This document shows positions 6,013 through 10,145 of a stretch of DNA of 10,145 nucleotides, piece by piece. Origin of the DNA: Gammaproteobacteria bacterium (GTDB taxonomy: Bacteria; Pseudomonadota; Gammaproteobacteria; BMS3Bbin11); the NCBI GenBank assembly GCA_030636465.1, contig DAOVWW010000025.1:1-10145 (forward strand). The letters run 5' to 3'. The notes under the pieces are model-generated. The model saw nothing but the letters and a program-made list of their open reading frames with translations, did not search any database and had not been told where the DNA came from. The position numbers and the translations under genes were made by a program. Within the stretch, counting starts at the first letter, position 1; every line of letters starts with the position of its first letter.

Positions 6013-6786
6013 ATGAAGATGAAAAAGCTAATTGTATTATTTTATGGCATCGTAAATTATGCACTAGGATCAGCTGCACTAATTTATCTGATTGCATTTG
6101 TATTTAATTTATTTGTACCGCTAACGATTGATTCAGGTGAGCCGGGTAATGTGTTTTTGACCGGAGCCATTAACATTGGACTTATGAGCTTATTTGGGTT
6201 GCAGCATAGTATTATGGCCAGGCCAGCATTCAAGAAATGGCTGTCCAGGTATATACCGCCAGCGATTGAACGAAGTACATTTTTACTGGGAACAGCCATT
6301 GTTACTTTTACTTTGTGTCTGCTATGGCAGCCGATGCCCGGGATCATCTGGCAAGCTGAAAATGTCGTTCTCTATAATACCTTGCTGGCAATCGGTCTAA
6401 GCGGCTGGGTGCTGGTGTTTGTTTCAACCTTTTTGATAAATCACTTTGACCTTTTTGGTCTGCGTCAGGTATGGCTGTATTTTAGAGGCCGAGAATATAC
6501 GCCGCTGTCATTTAAGCTCAGCGCTTTATACAAGATTATTCGCCACCCAATTATGACCGGAGTATTTATCGGTATCTGGTTTACACCGGTTATGACAGTT
6601 GGACATTTATTGTTCGCTGTAGGGATGTCTGCTTACATACTGATTGGTGTGTATCACGAAGAGAAAGATCTGATAGCAACGCATGGTAGTCGTTATCTAA
6701 GCTATATGAAGGTCACCGCCAGATTCTTTCCCGTGTCAGTTAAAGGAAAAACTCTCAATAAGGGCCCTCTGACAACAGATACGTAA
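6013..6786 (+). CDS. mddA: MddA-like methanethiol S-methyltransferase (NnrU/isoprenylcysteine methyltransferase-like membrane protein)
   Basis: The 257-residue protein has about six hydrophobic membrane segments (near 7-33, 49-64, 90-106, 120-144, 178-192 and 197-213). It carries the family landmarks 'IDSGEPG' (39-45), 'LFGLQHSIMARPAFKKW' (60-76), 'IERSTF' (85-90), 'STFLINHFDLFGLRQVW' (138-154), 'RHPIMTG' (177-183) and 'HEEKDLIATHGSRYLSYM' (215-232). This set matches bacterial MddA proteins, which use SAM to methylate methanethiol to dimethylsulfide. The RHP and late HEEKDL motifs form the SAM site typical of isoprenylcysteine methyltransferase-like enzymes. An AGGAGA ribosome site (6005-6010) overlaps the previous stop. 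It is only 2 bases before the ATG at 6013 but 8 bases before the in-frame ATG at 6019, so translation may begin at MKKLIV. The substrate assignment rests on family resemblance. Confidence 0.82.
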   Translation: MKMKKLIVLFYGIVNYALGSAALIYLIAFVFNLFVPLTIDSGEPGNVFLTGAINIGLMSLFGLQHSIMARPAFKKWLSRYIPPAIERSTFLLGTAIVTFTLCLLWQPMPGIIWQAENVVLYNTLLAIGLSGWVLVFVSTFLINHFDLFGLRQVWLYFRGREYTPLSFKLSALYKIIRHPIMTGVFIGIWFTPVMTVGHLLFAVGMSAYILIGVYHEEKDLIATHGSRYLSYMKVTARFFPVSVKGKTLNKGPLTTDT

Positions 6787-6849
6787 GTTCCAGAGACAGA
6801 TACGAGTGACAGTGGTTTAGCAGCTTTGTCGTTGTATCTGGTTTTCCAT

Positions 6850-6892
6850 GTGGGTCGGCTTAGACTAATACTAAGCCGACTCACTGGTTTTT
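6850..6892 (+). terminator. Strong rho-independent terminator of the methyltransferase operon
   Basis: GTCGGCTTAG (6854-6863) pairs perfectly with CTAAGCCGAC (6871-6880) around ACTAATA. The stem extends to 14 pairs (6850-6884) with one G-T pair, and TGGTTTTT follows. The T-run is on the plus strand, so it ends the methyltransferase operon. On the minus strand the hairpin may still block read-through from the converging gene. Confidence 0.8.
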
Positions 6893-8038
6893 CTATCCCT
6901 GAGTAGGCCCAGGTTTGCCACATTCAAACAAAGTATGACAGATCCCAATGTTATCGTGAATACGACGAACACTAAGTCCTGCCTGGTTGACGCAGTCAAT
7001 CAGTTCATCTGAGTGATACATCTTCGAGTTTCCACTGGCTATGGCTGTAAAGTACAGCGAGGTATTGATCAGCGAATAGGCCGAAGCCTCATGCTGTTGC
7101 CGGTCCCAGCAGGTTTCTAATATATACAGGTGTTGTTCTTCTCCCATCACATCGGCAATTCGTTGCAATATGCTAATGATTTCATCTTTACCAAAACACG
7201 ACAGGAACTGGCTTAACCAGTAGACATCGATGCCGTCAGGGAAGTTTTGTGATGGTTCCAGCAAGTCCATTGCCAGTGAACCAATTTGTTCCGATAGTCC
7301 CGCTTCAGTTACGTTGTTGATGGCATTTTGTAATTGATCGTGGAGGTCGACCATGGTGATGCGGATGTCAGGATTATATTGTGCTGCAAGGATGGAGAAC
7401 TTCCCGACATTGGCACCGATATCCATTAGTGTGTTCGGTTTTGACTCAAATATTATGGGCAAGACGATCGGGTAGGCGGCGTCGGAATAAAAATGGTCGA
7501 AGGCATACCAGCTGTTTTTTATCTTTTCGGGAAGGTGAGGCAGGGCCTGGTAGAGAGTTTCCCACTGTTCACCAAATACACTGAGGCCAGCCGGCTTTTC
7601 TGTTTTGCAGGCTTCGTCCAGTTTATACATGCCCTGGTAACAGATGTAATGATTGTAATCCATGTTGATGCGGGTCATTTCATCATGCAGCAGATAAAAG
7701 CCCGTCTTGCTCAGGTTATACAATTCGTCTTCATCAATATTAACGACACCACAGCTCAAGCCGCTCTCCAGCAGGGTATCTACAGCATAGGTGCTGAGAG
7801 AAAGGTTTTTGGCTATCTCTTTTGAAGTGATCCCTGCTTTATGATCATCCAGCTGAGTCAATACGCCAAGTTCGCGCATTGTTCTTACTGCCTGGAATAT
7901 AAGCGGTGCATAGGCAATCTTCTGTGCCTCGTAGATAGCATCATAGGCGGTAAGTGGCTTGTGTTTGAACAGGTCTTTTTTCATTTTCTGGGACTTTAAA
8001 TTCTTTGGGGCTATGAATGATTCAATGAAGCTCGTCAT
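6893..8038 (-). CDS. O-methyltransferase-like SAM-dependent methyltransferase
   Basis: This frame gives 381 residues. Its N-terminal part (about 30-118 of the longest form) is a winged-helix dimerisation domain ('AYAPLIFQAVRTMRELGVL', 'GITSKEIAKNLSLSTYAVDT') as in hydroxyindole/caffeate O-methyltransferase-type proteins. The SAM domain has 'TLMDIGANVGKFSILAAQY' (203-221), 'ITMVDLHDQLQNA' (227-239) and 'DVYWLSQFLSCFGKDEIISI' (271-290). Where classical plant-type enzymes carry a catalytic His in 'LHxWxDE', this protein reads 'LSCFGKDE', so the mechanism or acceptor probably differs. The longest start (ATG at 8036-8038) lies inside a dispersed repeat and lacks a ribosome site. The internal ATG at 7982-7984 (MKKDLFKHKPL, 363 residues) is more likely, because residues 1-18 come from repeat and leader DNA. 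It converges with the mddA-like operon and its substrate is unknown. Confidence 0.8.
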   Translation of the reverse strand: MTSFIESFIAPKNLKSQKMKKDLFKHKPLTAYDAIYEAQKIAYAPLIFQAVRTMRELGVLTQLDDHKAGITSKEIAKNLSLSTYAVDTLLESGLSCGVVNIDEDELYNLSKTGFYLLHDEMTRINMDYNHYICYQGMYKLDEACKTEKPAGLSVFGEQWETLYQALPHLPEKIKNSWYAFDHFYSDAAYPIVLPIIFESKPNTLMDIGANVGKFSILAAQYNPDIRITMVDLHDQLQNAINNVTEAGLSEQIGSLAMDLLEPSQNFPDGIDVYWLSQFLSCFGKDEIISILQRIADVMGEEQHLYILETCWDRQQHEASAYSLINTSLYFTAIASGNSKMYHSDELIDCVNQAGLSVRRIHDNIGICHTLFECGKPGPTQG

Positions 8039-8119
8039 TGTGAGGAACGAAGTGACGTGGCAATCTTCTAGCTATTAATTACTAACCCATAAGATTGCCG
8101 CGCTTCGCTCGCAATGACG
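8033..8119. repeat. Inverted pair of CGTCATTGCGAG-type dispersed repeats
   Basis: The left arm (8033-8067) begins CGTCATTGTGAGGAACGAAG and ends GGCAATCTT. The right arm (8091-8119) is a shorter, inverted copy whose complement reads CGTCATTGCGAGCGAAGCG and ends GGCAATCTT. A 23-base AT-rich centre separates them, so the unit can fold into a long hairpin like a REP/BIME element. This sequence type is known to recur many times in genomes of several proteobacteria. It lies between two minus-strand genes and covers the longest possible start codon of the O-methyltransferase-like gene. It may work as a terminator for the upstream hydrolase gene. Confidence 0.85.
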
Positions 8120-8155
8120 GCACATCAGAGGATCCCGCTAATATATAGTTTGAAA

Positions 8156-8918
8156 TTATAAAGGATGCTTCAAATCAATACATTGCTCAAAACCTTTTTC
8201 TGCCTGCATTGTTGTCACAAAATCTTTCCACAGCTGCGGCCAGACTGGCCAGTGATGAGCTCCATTAATTATTTTCGTGTTTGTAGCCGGTAGTAGCTCG
8301 GCAAGTTGCTGATGAAGGGGGTAGAAACGATCTTCAGAACCTGTGCCCAGGTAAACATTATTCAAGTTGGCTTTTTTTAACCATATCCAGAGAGCCTCTT
8401 CATCATTCAAACCACTCACCTTTTGTGGGTTGCCATTTTACAATGCCTCCGGCTTGAATGATTTCATTACTGATCTTTTTTTCACCAAGATAAGGCGAGA
8501 GTAAAACCAGACCGCAGATATCCTCGGGTCTATTTTTCTGGTAGAGCAGGGCGTTCAACCCGCCTAGAGATATGCCAACCAGCCAGACTTTTTTATAGCC
8601 ATTAGACCGTGCCGGAAGAATGATGTCTTCATGCAGGCGTTGAACGGATGTATTGTTTTCCAGGTAGGCAAGATGCAGGTCAGCGGCGACCATATCAACT
8701 TTTATTCCTGATTGCTGCAGACGAGAAAACAGTCCTTTATCGATGAAGTCCTGTTTGTTATCACGCACACCAGGCAGAAATATTATAAGTGTATCGTTTT
8801 GTTTCTGATTGCTCTCCCATTGCAGATCCAGAGGGATGCTGGGCGCACGGTGACTACAGGAGGAAACTAACTGAAGCAGGCTGACAAAGACTATTAAGAG
8901 GGGTTGGTGAAATCTCAT
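8156..8918 (-). pseudogene. Alpha/beta-hydrolase lipoprotein broken by a single-base frameshift
   Basis: Two minus-strand frames, 8918-8403 (171 residues) and 8419-8156 (ORF of 87 codons), are halves of one hydrolase. The first half has a lipoprotein signal (hydrophobic 5-18, lipobox LVSS-C21), 'DTLIIFLPGVRDNKQDF' (42-58) and the nucleophile elbow 'VWLVGISLGGLNALLY' (111-126, Ser117). It ends at KGEWFE-stop. The second half contains the acid residue in 'YLGTGSEDRFYPL' and the catalytic His in 'INGAHHWPVWPQLW'. Dropping one base near 8408 (complement G in TTTGAATGA) joins them as '..GEWF-NDEEALWIWL..' and gives a normal protein of about 255 residues. Ser and Asp/His of the triad are on different pieces, so neither half should be active. 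A sequencing error or recent mutation is possible, because no other decay is visible. The intact protein would be an outer- or inner-membrane-anchored esterase-like enzyme of unknown substrate. Confidence 0.82.
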
Positions 8919-8931
8919 TCACCCAGTATAA

Positions 8932-8963
8932 AGGGCAACGCTATGCATACATAGCGTTGCCCT
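8932..8963 (-). terminator. Hairpin after the PhnD-like gene
   Basis: GGGCAACGCTAT (8933-8944) and ATAGCGTTGCCC (8951-8962) pair perfectly around GCATAC, plus one outer A-T pair. On the minus strand the hairpin lies about 40 bases past the stop of the PhnD-like gene and is followed by TTTATACT, a short T-rich run. It ends 14 bases before the hydrolase start, so it separates the two minus-strand genes into different transcripts or attenuates read-through. Confidence 0.65.
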
Positions 8964-9000
8964 GGGACTATCAAATTATTTTAATAGTAATAACAAACTG

Positions 9001-9924
9001 TTATTGAGAAGCAGCACTAACCAAACTTGTTGATACGGCAGCCTGCTTTAAGCTGCTAGCGGGTGTTTCACTACCTTCTGAGACCACTATTTCATCTTCA
9101 TCCAGTTCAAAGCCCCAGTAATCACTTAATAAAAAGCCATATCCTTCATATTCTGCCGTGTCCGTACCGATCATTTCTTTACCACCGGCAAAGCGTTTAC
9201 GTAGTTTTTCGGTGGCGACTATACCTTCAGGGCTGAGTAAGGCTGTGCGTATTTCTTGTTGCACATCTGCCGGAATTACTGAAGCTACACTGATAGCCTG
9301 ATGTGGCAAACCTGTGCTTTTAAAAAGTATTTGAGTAAGTTTTTGCTCATCCTTTTTGTTCAGCTTGTTATATATTTTTGCAGGGATAACAGCGGCATCA
9401 CATTTTTTATCAACCATTGCGCTATATACATTTTTTAAGCCACGGACAACCTCTATTCTTGGTTGACGGGCAGGGTTTTGAAACTGGTCGAGCATGGTCA
9501 GAGTGGCCAGATTGGGTGGGGCATGGCCGCAGATTGGTCTACCGGCCAGATCCTGGAGCTTGTTGATGTTCGCATTGTCTTTTCTTGAAATAACAACAAA
9601 TTCCAGTTTACCGGGTAAGCGTACCAGCGGGGTATGCTCCACCGCGGCAACACGCCAGCTGACAAAATGTGGTCCATCGAATGCCATGTCATATTCGCCC
9701 ATACGCATGCCTTTCATATATGAAAGCCAGTTGTCAGGGTGTTTGTAGGTAAACGTATGGTTCGTTGTTGCGGTGAGATAGTCTGCAATAGGTCCATAGA
9801 GAGCAGCACCCGCATTCGGTTTTTCACGTGGTGGTGCGGTAAAAATAAAATCATCCGCATTAGCGGTGAGCATGCTTGTAGTGGAAAGAATAAGACCGGT
9901 TAGAACCAGGCTGGAGATTTTCAT
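9001..9924 (-). CDS. PhnD/SsuA-like periplasmic substrate-binding protein, orphan
   Basis: The 307-residue protein starts with a signal peptide (MKISSLVLTGLILSTTSMLT, with cleavage likely after ANA at residue 23). The mature part follows the PhnD-like type II periplasmic binding fold. 'FIFTAPPREKP' opens the first lobe, 'YGPIADYLTATTNHTFTYKH' (43-62) matches the usual 'y.pla.yL....g..v' region, and 'MRMGEYDMAFDGPHFVSWRV' (73-92), 'LQDLAGRPICGHAPPNLATL' (123-142) and 'VYSAMVDKKCDAAVIPAKIY' (167-186) are the typical ligand and hinge segments. Such proteins deliver phosphonates, phosphite or other small ligands to ABC importers, or act as ligand sensors. No permease or ATPase gene is adjacent. 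The tail after about residue 272 is acidic, then Ala/Ser-rich. GAGGG about 9 bases before the ATG is a good ribosome site. The ligand is not known. Confidence 0.85.
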   Translation of the reverse strand: MKISSLVLTGLILSTTSMLTANADDFIFTAPPREKPNAGAALYGPIADYLTATTNHTFTYKHPDNWLSYMKGMRMGEYDMAFDGPHFVSWRVAAVEHTPLVRLPGKLEFVVISRKDNANINKLQDLAGRPICGHAPPNLATLTMLDQFQNPARQPRIEVVRGLKNVYSAMVDKKCDAAVIPAKIYNKLNKKDEQKLTQILFKSTGLPHQAISVASVIPADVQQEIRTALLSPEGIVATEKLRKRFAGGKEMIGTDTAEYEGYGFLLSDYWGFELDEDEIVVSEGSETPASSLKQAAVSTSLVSAASQ

Positions 9925-10127
9925 TATTTAGACCCTCATTTAGTGAATCGTATAGATTTCTTAATTTTTGTGAGTGCTTTATTTAGTGCACTTCTGAACC
10001 AAGCATAGACCTAAAAATTCACTAGTTGTATCAGGGTAAATACTGATGGGAATCAGTAAATATACGCTTCGGGAGTTTTGAGGAGGGAGATTGTAGAAAG
10101 TTAAGAACTAAGGTATCTCTGATGCAT
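9925..10127. other. Upstream region of the PhnD-like gene, no coding sequence seen
   Basis: I see no gene or convincing promoter hexamer pair here. Near the gene, CACTAAAT occurs twice on the minus strand (in AGTGCACTAAATAAAG and GATTCACTAAATGAGG). Farther out is a perfect inverted repeat, TACTGAT-GGGA-ATCAGTA (10041-10058), about 120-135 bases from the start codon, which could be a regulator site. The remaining sequence is unremarkable. Confidence 0.4.
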
Positions 10128-10145
10128 CGTCATTGCGAGGAGCAA
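10128..10145 (+). repeat. Start of another CGTCATTGCGAGG dispersed repeat (partial)
   Basis: The last 18 bases, CGTCATTGCGAGGAGCAA, match the start of the left arm at 8033 (CGTCATTGTGAGGAACGAA), with three differences within the shared part. The copy is cut by the window edge, so its partner arm and length cannot be seen. Confidence 0.75.

Noticed and set aside
6841..6890. Terminator hairpin as an attachment site or mobile-element end
   Set aside because: It sits between convergent genes and is followed by a T-run, which a terminator explains fully.

Overview
The window looks like chromosomal DNA of a gammaproteobacterium. The evidence is an outer-membrane porin with a signal peptide, a lipobox hydrolase, a CadC-type regulator fused to TolB-like and TPR regions, an MddA/NnrU-family membrane methyltransferase, and copies of the dispersed repeat that begins CGTCATTGCGAGG. 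Base composition is moderate and fairly even. The genus cannot be told from the sequence. No tRNA, rRNA or CRISPR array was seen.

Bases 1-1870 are a patchwork of gene ends and toxin-antitoxin (TA) material. The 3' end of an alkaline-phosphatase-superfamily gene is followed by a RelB/DinJ-like antitoxin. Its YafQ-like toxin partner is dead: a 157-bp miniature transposon with perfect 18-bp inverted ends and a TAAA target duplication sits after about six codons, and the toxin's 3' end is missing. An intact HigBA-type module (toxin first, antitoxin second) starts exactly where toxin similarity stops. After it lies a 16-bp palindrome resembling a transposon scar and an unidentified minus-strand open frame.

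Bases 1871-6890 hold a porin gene, then a minus-strand gene for a membrane-anchored winged-helix/TPR regulator. Divergent from the regulator is a two-gene methyltransferase operon: a soluble class I SAM methyltransferase and an MddA-like methanethiol S-methyltransferase. The shared intergenic region contains two similar 19-bp sequences 27 bp apart, which are candidate operators. A strong hairpin terminator closes the operon. The simplest model is that the regulator controls synthesis of a methylated, possibly volatile sulfur compound; this is inference.

Bases 6893-9924 are all on the minus strand: an O-methyltransferase-like protein whose longest start lies inside a dispersed repeat, an alpha/beta-hydrolase lipoprotein gene broken by a one-base frameshift, and an orphan PhnD-like periplasmic binding protein. 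The last 220 bases are the upstream region of the PhnD-like gene and end in the start of another CGTCATTGCGAGG repeat.
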